A stretch of 64,000 nucleotides of DNA from an uncultured Bacteroidales bacterium (GTDB lineage: Bacteria > Bacteroidota > Bacteroidia > Bacteroidales > F082): positions 62,001 to 126,000 of the forward strand of contig ONFF01000020.1 in NCBI GenBank assembly GCA_900317055.1, given 5' to 3'. This document shows, one piece after another, positions 17,416 to 25,542 of the stretch. The notes below the pieces were generated by a model. The model searched no databases and was not told the origin of the DNA. It was given only the letters and a program-made list of their open reading frames with translations. The position numbers and the translations under genes are program-made. The number at the start of each line of letters is the position of its first letter. The first letter of the stretch is position 1.

Positions 17416-17466
17416 CACGCGAAAACGAGGGGTTGCAGGAGCATCCTTAGTGTAAAAATAGAGACT

Positions 17467-19785
17467 ATGGCAAAGAATTTAGTTATCGTGGAGTCACCGA
17501 CCAAGGCCAAGACCATCGAGGGCTTTTTAGGTAAGGAATATACGGTGAAAGCAAGTCAAGGCCATGTGCGCGACTTGAACAAGAACACCTTGAGTGTCGA
17601 TATTGACAAGAACTTTGAACCCGAATATGAAATTCCCGACGACAAGAAGGCCCTTGTGGCTGAGTTGCGCAAGTTGTCAAAGGCCGCCGACACGGTGTGG
17701 TTGGCATCCGATGAGGACCGCGAGGGAGAATCCATCTCATGGCATCTCTATGAGGTGCTCGACCTAAAGAAAAAGGACACCAAGCGTATCGTCTTCCACG
17801 AAATCACTAAATCGGCCATCACCAACGCCATCGAGAACCCGCGCGACATCAATATGGGACTCGTTAACGCGCAACAGGCTCGCCGTGTGCTTGACCGCCT
17901 TGTAGGTTATGAGCTGTCGCCGCTGTTGTGGAAAAAGGTGAAGCCCGCTCTATCGGCAGGCCGTGTGCAGTCGGTGGCTGTGCGCCTCATCGTTGAACGC
18001 GAGGAAGAAATCAAAAACTTCGTGCAAGGTAGCGCTTATCGTGTGACGGCTCAGTTCACCTTCACCAAAGACGGACAGGAGTACAACCTCGCCGCCGAGC
18101 TTCCGCATCGTTTTGAGAGCGAACAGGAAACAAGGAAGTTCTTGGAATCGTGCATCGAGGCTGTCTACAAGGTGGACAGCATTGAAAAGAAGCCCACTGT
18201 GCGTTATCCTGCTCCGCCATTCACTACCTCGACATTGCAGCAGGAAGCGGCCCGCAAACTCGGCTTCTCGGTGGCCAACACAATGCGTATTGCCCAGCAG
18301 CTCTACGAATCCGGTAAGATTACCTATATGCGTACCGACTCGGTCAACCTGTCGAGCCTTGCTCTTGGTATGGCCAAGAAGGAAATCGAGAAGAATTATG
18401 GTGCCGAATATGTCAAGACGCGCCAATACCACACCAAGTCGAAAGGCGCACAAGAGGCCCACGAAGCCATCCGTCCGACCTATCTCGACCAACAAACCAT
18501 CAAAGGCACTGCTGATGAGCGTCGACTCTACGAACTCATCTGGAAACGCACTATCGCTTCACAAATGGCTGATGCTCAGATGGAACGCACCAATGTGAAC
18601 ATTGGCATCTCGACTAACGACAAGCAGTTTGTGGCCACAGGTGAAGCCATCCTTTTCGACGGTTTCCTCAAGGTTTACCGTGAGAGTTACGATGACACGA
18701 CGGAAGAAGATGCCGCTATCCTGCCGCCTATCGAAATTGGCACATCGCTCGACATGGAAAAGATGGAAGCCCAGCAGCGCTACACACGCCCGCCGTTCCG
18801 CTACAATGAGGCCAGCCTTGTGAAGAAGATGGAAGAATTGGGTATCGGTCGTCCTTCGACCTACGCGCCCACCATTTCCACCATTCAGAAGCGCGAATAT
18901 GTCACCAAGGGCGATGTGAAAGGCACTTCACAGGAATTTCAGATTATCACATTGAAAAACAATAAGATATCAGAAAAGAAAGGCAAGGAAACCATCGGCT
19001 CCGAAAAAGGCAAGCTCATGCCAACTGACATTGGTGTATTGGTTAACAAGTTCCTGTTGCAGTATTTTGAGAGCATCATCGACTACAACTTCACCGCCAA
19101 CGTTGAAAAGGAGTTCGACCAGATTGAAGAAGGCCAGCGCGAATGGAATGCCATGATTCGTGACTTCTACAAAAACTTCCACAACCAAATCGTCTCCACC
19201 ACCGAAAACTCGGGCAAGTTCAGCGGAGAAAAGCTTCTTGGAGTAGATCCTACCACGGGCAAAAATGTGTATGTGAAAGTCGGCCGTTTTGGTCCAGTGG
19301 CACAAATTGGCGACACTGAATCGGAAGAGAAGCCTCGTTTTGCCGGCCTCAAGAAAGACATGAGCATCGAGAGCGTCACCTTGGAAGAAGTGCTGAAATT
19401 GTTCGACTTCCCGCGTATCCTTGGTGAGTTTGAAGGCAAGGAGATTGTTGTGGCTGTGGGTCGTTTCGGGCCGTACATCCGCCACGATAACAAGTTCTAC
19501 AGTTTGGCCAAGACCGACAACCCCGCCTTGGTGGAGTATGACCGCGCCGTCGAAATCATCAACGAGAAACGGCAGAAGGACTTGGACAACATCATCCTCA
19601 CCTTTGACCAAGACCCCGACATGCGTGTCTTGAACGGTCGTTTCGGGCCATATATCGCCTACAAGAAGACCAACTATAAGATCCCGAAAGGCACTGAGCC
19701 CTCCACTTTGACCTACGAACAGTGCTTGTCCATCGTGGAAGACCCGAAGAACGCACCGAAGAAAAAGGTGGTGAAGAAGAAATGA
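17467..19785 (+). CDS. topA: DNA topoisomerase I
   Basis: This type IA topoisomerase relaxes negative supercoils. The 772-residue product begins with the Toprim domain (IVESPTKAKTIEGFL, SDEDREGESISWHL). The catalytic tyrosine is Tyr287 in ITYMRTDSVNLS. The C-terminus has GRFGP-type repeats (GRFGPVAQIG, GRFGPYIRHD, GRFGPYIAYK) instead of zinc fingers, as usual in Bacteroidetes. ATG 17467 opens the conserved MAKNLVIVESP. Confidence 0.97.
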   Translation: MAKNLVIVESPTKAKTIEGFLGKEYTVKASQGHVRDLNKNTLSVDIDKNFEPEYEIPDDKKALVAELRKLSKAADTVWLASDEDREGESISWHLYEVLDLKKKDTKRIVFHEITKSAITNAIENPRDINMGLVNAQQARRVLDRLVGYELSPLLWKKVKPALSAGRVQSVAVRLIVEREEEIKNFVQGSAYRVTAQFTFTKDGQEYNLAAELPHRFESEQETRKFLESCIEAVYKVDSIEKKPTVRYPAPPFTTSTLQQEAARKLGFSVANTMRIAQQLYESGKITYMRTDSVNLSSLALGMAKKEIEKNYGAEYVKTRQYHTKSKGAQEAHEAIRPTYLDQQTIKGTADERRLYELIWKRTIASQMADAQMERTNVNIGISTNDKQFVATGEAILFDGFLKVYRESYDDTTEEDAAILPPIEIGTSLDMEKMEAQQRYTRPPFRYNEASLVKKMEELGIGRPSTYAPTISTIQKREYVTKGDVKGTSQEFQIITLKNNKISEKKGKETIGSEKGKLMPTDIGVLVNKFLLQYFESIIDYNFTANVEKEFDQIEEGQREWNAMIRDFYKNFHNQIVSTTENSGKFSGEKLLGVDPTTGKNVYVKVGRFGPVAQIGDTESEEKPRFAGLKKDMSIESVTLEEVLKLFDFPRILGEFEGKEIVVAVGRFGPYIRHDNKFYSLAKTDNPALVEYDRAVEIINEKRQKDLDNIILTFDQDPDMRVLNGRFGPYIAYKKTNYKIPKGTEPSTLTYEQCLSIVEDPKNAPKKKVVKKK

Positions 19786-19792
19786 CCAAACG

Positions 19793-19822
19793 AAAGCGGC
19801 GGAATCAATTCTGCCGCTTTTT
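19793..19822 (+). terminator. topA terminator
   Basis: AAAGCGGCGGAAT and ATTCTGCCGCTTT form a hairpin followed by T-rich sequence, 8 nt after the topA stop. Confidence 0.8.
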
Positions 19823-19855
19823 CTTTGATTTTTTCACGCTAACCGAATAAATTCC

Positions 19856-19863
19856 TATCTTTG
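19856..19863 (+). promoter_or_regulatory. -7 box for the DHS-like gene
   Basis: TATCTTTG lies 134 nt before the ATG. The leader contains a palindromic element and a heptad tract. Confidence 0.55.
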
Positions 19864-19888
19864 CAATCTTGAAATTAAGGTACGGCTC

Positions 19889-19938
19889 TTCGACAAGCTC
19901 AGGGACCTGCAAAAGCTAAGGTCGTTGAGCCTGTCGAA
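19889..19938. repeat. TTCGACA...GGACC inverted repeat (PEPVEG-type), in a leader
   Basis: TTCGACAAGCTCAGGGACC (19889-19907) is mirrored by GGTCGTTGAGCCTGTCGAA (19920-19938) with a 12-nt loop. Related sequence lies in frame inside the genes at 44404 and 54499, where one copy encodes PEPVEG. Confidence 0.85.
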
Positions 19939-19963
19939 ACGCCGACAGAATCTTTAAATTTAT

Positions 19964-19991
19964 AATCTTGAATTTAAAATCTTAAATCTGA
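19964..19991. repeat. four heptads AATCTNA upstream of the DHS-like gene
   Basis: AATCTTG, AATTTAA, AATCTTA and AATCTGA run without interruption and end 6 nt before ATG 19998. The same AATCTTA word recurs in the argF leader on the other strand. Confidence 0.6.
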
Positions 19992-19997
19992 AATACA

Positions 19998-21032
19998 ATG
20001 GAGAAAAAAGACTTACTGAAAGATGTTGTCGAACATATCGACATTAAGAAGTACGACTCAACCGAACTCATCAACGCCATGCGTAAGATGTCGTTCACCT
20101 CGCGCGACACCGCTCGCGCCGCCGATATCCTCTGTCAGATGATTGCGGAGAAGGACTGCACCAACATCCTTACCATCGCCGGTTCCACATCGGCCGCTGG
20201 CTGTATGCAGGTGTATGTGGAGATGGTCAGAAACAAGATGGTTGACGCCGTGGTCAGCACAGGTGCCAGCATCATCGACATGGACCTCTTCGAAGCCCTC
20301 GGCTACAAGCACTACATCGGCACGAAGGAAAATGTCATCCCCGACACCAAACTGCGTGAACTCTACATCGACCGTATCTATGATACCTTCATCGACGAGG
20401 AAGAGCTGCAGGCCTGCGACCAAGCCACCTGCGATGTGGCCGACACCCTGGAGTGCCGTCCCTACAGCAGCCGCGAGTTCCTTTATGAGGTCGGCAAATG
20501 GCTGGCCAACGGTCACGGCGTAAAGAAAGAGAGCCTCATCCAGACCTGCTACGAATGCGGCGTGCCGATCTTCTGCCCCGCTTTCAGCGACAGCTCGGCT
20601 GGTTTCGGCATCGGCAAGCACCAGTGGCTTCGTAAGAAAGCCGGCAAGCCTTATGTCAGCATCGACTCGGTGGCCGATTTCCTCGAATTGACGGAAATCA
20701 AGATGAACAGCCCGCAATCAGGCCTCTTTATGGTCGGTGGCGGCACACCCAAGAACTTCGCACAGGACACCGTTGTCTGCGCCGAAATCCTTGGCCATGA
20801 AGTGCCTATGCACAAATATGCCATCCAAATCACCGTGGCCGATGTGCGCGATGGTGCCTGCTCATCATCGACATTGCTCGAGGCTGGCTCATGGGGCAAG
20901 GTGAGCGAAGAGCTCCAACAGATGGTCTACGCCGAAGGCACCACCGTCATTCCCGCCATTGTCAGCTACGCCTACCACAACGCACCATGGCAAGAGCGTG
21001 AGTATAAGAACTGGCAGAAGTTATATAAGTAA
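19998..21032 (+). CDS. deoxyhypusine synthase-like protein
   Basis: The 344-residue cytoplasmic protein belongs to the deoxyhypusine synthase family: NAD-binding LTIAGSTSAAG, VVSTGASIID, MVGGGTPKNF. The catalytic lysine is kept in AGSWGKV. Bacteria lack the eukaryotic substrate eIF5A, and bacterial homologues are linked to homospermidine or other aminobutyl-transfer polyamine chemistry. The adjacent arginase-fold gene fits a polyamine role, but the substrate is inference. Confidence 0.88.
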   Translation: MEKKDLLKDVVEHIDIKKYDSTELINAMRKMSFTSRDTARAADILCQMIAEKDCTNILTIAGSTSAAGCMQVYVEMVRNKMVDAVVSTGASIIDMDLFEALGYKHYIGTKENVIPDTKLRELYIDRIYDTFIDEEELQACDQATCDVADTLECRPYSSREFLYEVGKWLANGHGVKKESLIQTCYECGVPIFCPAFSDSSAGFGIGKHQWLRKKAGKPYVSIDSVADFLELTEIKMNSPQSGLFMVGGGTPKNFAQDTVVCAEILGHEVPMHKYAIQITVADVRDGACSSSTLLEAGSWGKVSEELQQMVYAEGTTVIPAIVSYAYHNAPWQEREYKNWQKLYK

Positions 21033-21037
21033 ATTCT

Positions 21038-21135
21038 GAATTAGGAATTATGAATGCTGAATGGGAGCAAAGCCCAGAGTGCATTGCACCATTCAGCATT
21101 CTTCATTCAGCATTCCACATTCATCATTCATCATT
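21038..21135. repeat. CATTCNN inverted-heptad element
   Basis: The left arm has four GAATNNN heptads (21038-21065). The right arm has six CATTCNN heptads plus CATT (21090-21135). The 24-nt spacer contains GGTGCAATGCAC. The right arm ends 5 nt before ATG 21141. Confidence 0.85.
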
Positions 21136-21140
21136 AAAGA

Positions 21141-22316
21141 ATGGACATCAGCATTTTCCTTGAGCCCGTATCCGAAAAGTGTTTCGGCAAGAGCCAACGT
21201 CCGGGCAAGAAAACCTTGGGCGAGAGCATCAATATCTACCGCAGCGAGGACACTTTCCCTGACCTCGAAGGTGTGGATTTGGCCATCGTCGGCGTCAAGG
21301 AAGAACGTGGTGCGGTCGACAACAAAGGCTGTGCCGATGGTGTGGACTACATCCGCAAGGCACTCTACCAGCTTTTTAACCACTGGCCCCAGCTCCATAT
21401 CATCGACTTGGGTGACATCAAAATAGGGAAGGAGTTGAACGATACCTATTTTGCTTTCAATCAAGTCCTTACAGAACTGCTGAAAAATAAAATTGTGCCC
21501 ATTGTCATCGGGGCGGGGCAAGACCTCACCTACACGATGTACCAAGTGTATGAGCCCACTGGCAAGCTCATCAACATTGCCGCTATCGACCCCATGTTCG
21601 ACATTGGCAATGACAAGGAAGCCCTCAACTCACATTCCTATTTGAGCCACATCATTTTACATCAGCCCAATTTCCTGTTCAATTTCACCAACATTGGATA
21701 CCAGTCGTATTATGTTGATACCGAGAATATTGAACTGATGAAGCAGTTGCTCTTCGATGCTTGTCGTTTGGGCAACATCAAGCAGAACATGGAGCTGACA
21801 GAGCCGCTTATCCGCAATGCCAACCTCTTGAGTTTCGACATTTCAGCCGTCCGCGCTGCCGATGCACCAGGTGTGAAAAACGCGTCGCCCAATGGCTTCA
21901 ATGGTGAGGAGGCCTGCCAAATGACGCGCTATGCCGGACTAAGCTACAAGCTCTCGTCCATCGGTTTTTTCGAATACAATCCGCATTACGACATCAACTC
22001 GCGCACAGCCAACCTCATCGCTGAGATGATTTGGTACTTCATTGAGGGCTTTTCAGGCCGCAAGGACGACATTCCTACCTTGGGAAGCAATGATTTCAAG
22101 CGGTACATCGTACAGATTAGTGATAATCAAAATGATATAGTCTTCTTGTGCAATAAGATTACAGGCAAGTGGTGGATGGACATGTCGTTCCTGCAAAATG
22201 ATGACCAGAAATACGAGAGGCACCATTTCATCCCCTGCTCGAAAGAAGACTACGACCAAGCCATGCGCAACGAGTTGCCCGATAAGTGGTGGCAATTCTA
22301 TCAGAAGTTGATGTGA
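21141..22316 (+). CDS. arginase-fold (ureohydrolase family) protein with altered metal ligands
   Basis: The 391-residue protein has the ureohydrolase layout but not its usual metal ligands. GGxHD reads IGAGQDLTY, DAHxD reads AIDPMFDIG, and SxDxDxxDP reads SFDISAVRAADAPG. I recall this variant in Bacteroidetes proteins labelled formimidoylglutamase. The lost histidines make the usual two-manganese hydrolysis doubtful. It sits 108 nt after the DHS-like gene, probably in the same transcript, which points towards polyamine or guanidino chemistry. Confidence 0.8.
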   Translation: MDISIFLEPVSEKCFGKSQRPGKKTLGESINIYRSEDTFPDLEGVDLAIVGVKEERGAVDNKGCADGVDYIRKALYQLFNHWPQLHIIDLGDIKIGKELNDTYFAFNQVLTELLKNKIVPIVIGAGQDLTYTMYQVYEPTGKLINIAAIDPMFDIGNDKEALNSHSYLSHIILHQPNFLFNFTNIGYQSYYVDTENIELMKQLLFDACRLGNIKQNMELTEPLIRNANLLSFDISAVRAADAPGVKNASPNGFNGEEACQMTRYAGLSYKLSSIGFFEYNPHYDINSRTANLIAEMIWYFIEGFSGRKDDIPTLGSNDFKRYIVQISDNQNDIVFLCNKITGKWWMDMSFLQNDDQKYERHHFIPCSKEDYDQAMRNELPDKWWQFYQKLM

Positions 22317-22406
22317 TTTTATTAATCGCCTCCACCTCATTTTTCATCATAAAATAATCATCATTTTATGACGAAAAATCAAAACACCTCTTTCAAAACA
22401 TTTTAC

Positions 22407-22414
22407 TACCTTTG
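22407..22414 (+). promoter_or_regulatory. -7 box for the peptidylarginine deiminase gene
   Basis: TACCTTTG lies 18 nt before ATG 22433. It excludes the in-frame start at 22412. Confidence 0.6.
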
Positions 22415-22432
22415 CCGCAAATTTTTCGACCT

Positions 22433-24733
22433 ATGAAAAAAGCACTATCTATTTTCACTCTTTTACTCTTGATGGCCGTTACCATGCAGGCTCAAGACAA
22501 TAAGAAACCCGATTGGATGAGATGGCATTACCTCTCCGAAGAGGAAATGCACGACAAATCTCGTGGCATGACTTTCGTTGAGACCGACCCGCCGACAGGT
22601 ACACCGCGTTTTGTGGCCGAGTTTGAGCCAATGCAAGGTGTGATGATTCGCTATCCCTTGGGTATCCCGGAGAGTCTTGTCGCGCAACTATCGAACAACT
22701 GCATGGTGTATTGCATTGTTAGCAGCGGTTACCAAAGCCAAGCCCAAAGCACTTTCCAAAATGCAGGCGTCAATATGAGCAATGTCACCTTCGTGAATGC
22801 GCAGTCTGACTCCTATTGGGTGCGCGACTACGGTCCTTGGTACATTTTTGAAGACCGCAACCCCGCCATTGTTGACAACATCTATAACCGTCCGCGTCCC
22901 AACGACGACAATATGTCGCAAGTGTTCGCCAATTTTTGGCAGATTCCTATGTACGGAATGAGACTGGAACACACGGGTGGCAACATGATGGAAGACGGTC
23001 GCGGCCACGGCGTGAGCGATGACCTTGTGTTTCAGGAAAACCAGCAAGACTATGGCATCAATGAGGCCACTGTCCGTCAAAGAATGAACGACTATTTGGG
23101 CATCAATCCCTATCATGTCACCATTGACCCGCAAGGCGACTATATCGCCCATGTCGACTGCTGGGGAAAGTACCTCGCTCCCGACAAGATATTGATTGCG
23201 CAATTGCCGCAAAGCAATCCACGCTATCAATATTACGAACAAGTGGCCGAATACTTCGCGACCACCAACTGCTGCTGGGGTTATCCTTACCATGTTTATC
23301 GTGTGCAGGAACCCGGTGGCTACACTTTGGCTCCTTACACCAACAGCCTTATTCTCAACAAAACCGTCTATGTGCCGATTGGCACTAACAGCACTTACAA
23401 CCAGCAGGCTCTTCAAGTCTATCAAGAAGCCATGCCAGGCTATGAGATTATTGGCGTGGCCAACAATACCTACAATGGTTGGGAGAACACCGATGCCCTG
23501 CACTGCCGCACCCGTGGCGTGATGGACTTCCACATGCTTTTTGTCGACCACCGCGATGTGCTCTTCGGTGAGCAGGAATGGCAAGACTCCATCCCAGTGG
23601 TCTCCAAGTTCATCGCCTACAGCGGACAAAACTTAAAGCAAGACTCGCTTCTTGTTTATTATAGCATCGACAATGGTGCCTATCAGGTGGCTCACATGAC
23701 CGCCACAGGCAACCCCGACGAGTATGTCGGCATCAAGGGTTACGAAGGCGGATCGGAGATTGACTACTATGTGTTTGGTGCCGACGAATCGGGGCACCGC
23801 TACACACAGCCCGTCTTCGCCGACCTTGACCCGCACCATTTCACCATGGAGGCACATGAACCTCCTATGCCCCAGGGCGAATTGGTGATTACGCCGGATA
23901 CGCTGTGGTTCACCCAAATGGGACAAGATAGACAGTTTAATATCATCAACGAAACAAACGAAGCTGTCACCATTATCGATGTGGACCCTGAAGCACCTAG
24001 TTTCAATCTTTGGGATAACACTTTCCCGTACACTTTGCAACCTGGGGAAACGCTTACGGTTACCATAAATTTCCAATCCGCTCCTGGTAAAGACACCTAC
24101 ATCCCATACGAGATTCTGGTTCAGACCACATTGGGCGACCGGATTGTGATGGGTATGGTGCTGAACACATCCCTTGACAGTGGTTTTGTGATTGTGGGTG
24201 CGCCCGTTTTGGAATTCAACGACCCAGACGACAGTCCCCAACAAGCGTGCATGCAAAATCGTTTCTTTGGTAGCCAGATTCCTGTTAAGGTGCTGTCTGT
24301 TACCGAAAACGGCACAGACTATTTGAGCTTTGAGCCTCAAGGTACCTTACCTTACATGGTGGAACCTGCGGATTATTTCTACCTTGATGTGTATGTCAAT
24401 GCCATGGTGAAAGGCTATGCAGTCACCACCTTTACGGTTCAGACCGATCAAAATGACTGCACTTATAGTGTCGCTATCAACGAAGACCTCTTGAGCGTCA
24501 CCGAACTCACCGCCGAAACCAAGCTCTATCCCAACCCGACCTCAGGCCAATTCACCGTGGAAGGCGCGAATGTGGCCAAGGTGGAGGTCTATAACCTTGT
24601 CGGACAAAAGATGCACGAAGCCGAAGGCCAAGTGGTGAACATCGATGCCGCCGAATGGCACAAGGGTATCTATCTTGTCAATATCATTGAGGAGAATGGT
24701 GCTGTTGTGACCAAGAAATTGGTGGTGAGATAA
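22433..24733 (+). CDS. secreted peptidylarginine deiminase (PPAD-like) with T9SS sorting domain
   Basis: PPAD converts C-terminal peptidyl-arginine to citrulline outside the cell. The 766-residue product has a signal peptide (ends MQAQ), then the deiminase domain (about 45-385) with all catalytic positions: Asp132 (VRDYGPW), His240 and Asp242 (HVDCWGKYLAP), Asn304 (YTNSLIL) and Cys358 (DALHCRTRG). The NRPRPND substrate-binding arginines are present too. Ig-like domains and a C-terminal Por domain (YPNPTSG, VTKKLVVR) follow. It resembles the Porphyromonas enzyme more than cytoplasmic agmatine deiminase, and has about 200 extra residues. Confidence 0.9.
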   Translation: MKKALSIFTLLLLMAVTMQAQDNKKPDWMRWHYLSEEEMHDKSRGMTFVETDPPTGTPRFVAEFEPMQGVMIRYPLGIPESLVAQLSNNCMVYCIVSSGYQSQAQSTFQNAGVNMSNVTFVNAQSDSYWVRDYGPWYIFEDRNPAIVDNIYNRPRPNDDNMSQVFANFWQIPMYGMRLEHTGGNMMEDGRGHGVSDDLVFQENQQDYGINEATVRQRMNDYLGINPYHVTIDPQGDYIAHVDCWGKYLAPDKILIAQLPQSNPRYQYYEQVAEYFATTNCCWGYPYHVYRVQEPGGYTLAPYTNSLILNKTVYVPIGTNSTYNQQALQVYQEAMPGYEIIGVANNTYNGWENTDALHCRTRGVMDFHMLFVDHRDVLFGEQEWQDSIPVVSKFIAYSGQNLKQDSLLVYYSIDNGAYQVAHMTATGNPDEYVGIKGYEGGSEIDYYVFGADESGHRYTQPVFADLDPHHFTMEAHEPPMPQGELVITPDTLWFTQMGQDRQFNIINETNEAVTIIDVDPEAPSFNLWDNTFPYTLQPGETLTVTINFQSAPGKDTYIPYEILVQTTLGDRIVMGMVLNTSLDSGFVIVGAPVLEFNDPDDSPQQACMQNRFFGSQIPVKVLSVTENGTDYLSFEPQGTLPYMVEPADYFYLDVYVNAMVKGYAVTTFTVQTDQNDCTYSVAINEDLLSVTELTAETKLYPNPTSGQFTVEGANVAKVEVYNLVGQKMHEAEGQVVNIDAAEWHKGIYLVNIIEENGAVVTKKLVVR

Positions 24734-24738
24734 ACCTT

Positions 24739-24762
24739 GTAGGGACACGATTAATCGCGTCT
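24739..24762. repeat. GTAGGGA...GCGTCT palindrome
   Basis: The imperfect inverted repeat has a CGATTAATCG core, 6 nt after the PPAD stop. It is related to 11645-11672. Confidence 0.5.
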
Positions 24763-24775
24763 TATTGAAAAACCA

Positions 24776-24806
24776 AAGAATCCCCGAATTCGTTTCGGGG
24801 ATTCTT
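24776..24806 (+). terminator. terminator after the PPAD-like gene
   Basis: AAGAATCCCCGAA and TTTCGGGGATTCTT form a 13-bp stem with a 4-nt loop, followed by TATTATTTTT. Confidence 0.8.
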
Positions 24807-24808
24807 AT

Positions 24809-24816
24809 TATTTTTG
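24809..24816 (+). promoter_or_regulatory. -7 box for the 24946 lipoprotein
   Basis: TATTTTTG directly follows the terminator. The 130-nt leader is mostly a repeat element. Confidence 0.5.
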
Positions 24817-24826
24817 CAGAAACAAT

Positions 24827-24915
24827 GCGTCGCTTCGCGTCACTGCGAGGAACGAAGCAGTCTAGACCATGTACTGGATTGCTTCGGTCGTGCCTCCCTC
24901 GCAATGACGCAAAGC
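24827..24915. repeat. inverted element with GCGAGGA.../...GATTGCTTC arms, copy 1
   Basis: GCGTCACTGCGAGGAACGAAGCAGTC is mirrored by GGATTGCTTCGGTCG...CCTCGCAATGACGC. It lies in the leader of the 24946 lipoprotein. A relative is at 49734-49826. Confidence 0.8.
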
Positions 24916-24945
24916 GTGTCAAGAACAAACCAATCCAATCCAACA

Positions 24946-25452
24946 ATGAAGAATATCCTCTCTTTATTATTTGTCATTTGCGCCTTCCTGGCCATGACTT
25001 CATGCCAAAAGAAAAATGCCCCGTTGTTTCGTGGCGACTACAGTTTCAAGACCTCAGGCAGCGTCACCTTGGAAGAGATAAATCCCGTAGATGAGCCTGC
25101 CTCCTTTACCGTTAGCCTGCCTAACGAAATCGGGCAACTGGAAATCAGCGCCTTAGACAATGGCAAGGACAGCGTGCTCGTGGTGATGAACACCATGGGC
25201 GGCGAGGTCGTGGTCACCCATGCCTTCTGCAAGGACAACGAAATCTTCCTTCGCGACTACAAGAAAAACACACTGCTCTTCACCGGCGACTCGCTTACCT
25301 TGAAGAACGACCTGCGTGTCAAGGCATCTGGGCAGATGTATGAGGACAACACGCTCATCCTTAACATGACTTACGAAGGCGAAGCTGAGACTAACGAGCG
25401 TAGTTTCAAGATTTATGGCGATGGTATTAGGATGGCGGCGATAAGGAATTAA
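24946..25452 (+). CDS. hypothetical lipoprotein
   Basis: The 168-residue protein has a lipoprotein signal with AMTSCQKK (Cys near 19) and a mainly beta-strand body (alternating strands, GDYSFKTSGSVTL to SFKIYGDGIRM) typical of small Bacteroidetes calycin-like lipoproteins. I cannot name a family. ATG 24946 was chosen because the upstream frame only translates the repeat at 24827-24915. Confidence 0.7.
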   Translation: MKNILSLLFVICAFLAMTSCQKKNAPLFRGDYSFKTSGSVTLEEINPVDEPASFTVSLPNEIGQLEISALDNGKDSVLVVMNTMGGEVVVTHAFCKDNEIFLRDYKKNTLLFTGDSLTLKNDLRVKASGQMYEDNTLILNMTYEGEAETNERSFKIYGDGIRMAAIRN

Positions 25453-25458
25453 TAGAAA

Positions 25459-25535
25459 CAAGACTGCGAGACGCGGGGTTTTTAATCCCCCCGGCCCCCT
25501 TTCAAGGGGGAGTTGTCCCGCGTCTTGCAGTCTTG
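25459..25535. repeat. composite hairpin element before the RND operon
   Basis: CAAGACTGCGAGACGCGGGG pairs with CCCGCGTCTTGCAGTCTTG. Two smaller hairpins sit inside (GGGGtttttaatCCCC and CCCCCtttcaaGGGGG). It lies 7 nt after the lipoprotein stop and 8 nt before the adaptor start. Confidence 0.8.
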
Positions 25536-25542
25536 AGTCAAA

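Noticed and set aside
17389-17466. Longer N-terminus for topoisomerase I
   Set aside because: The -7 box at 17408-17415 lies inside it, and MAKNLVIVESP is the conserved start.
22688-23629. Open frame antisense to the PPAD-like gene
   Set aside because: It is a shadow frame. The sense strand carries all catalytic residues, a promoter and a signal peptide.
24814-24945. Longer N-terminus for the 24946 lipoprotein
   Set aside because: It would translate the GCGAGGA repeat element and destroy the lipoprotein signal.
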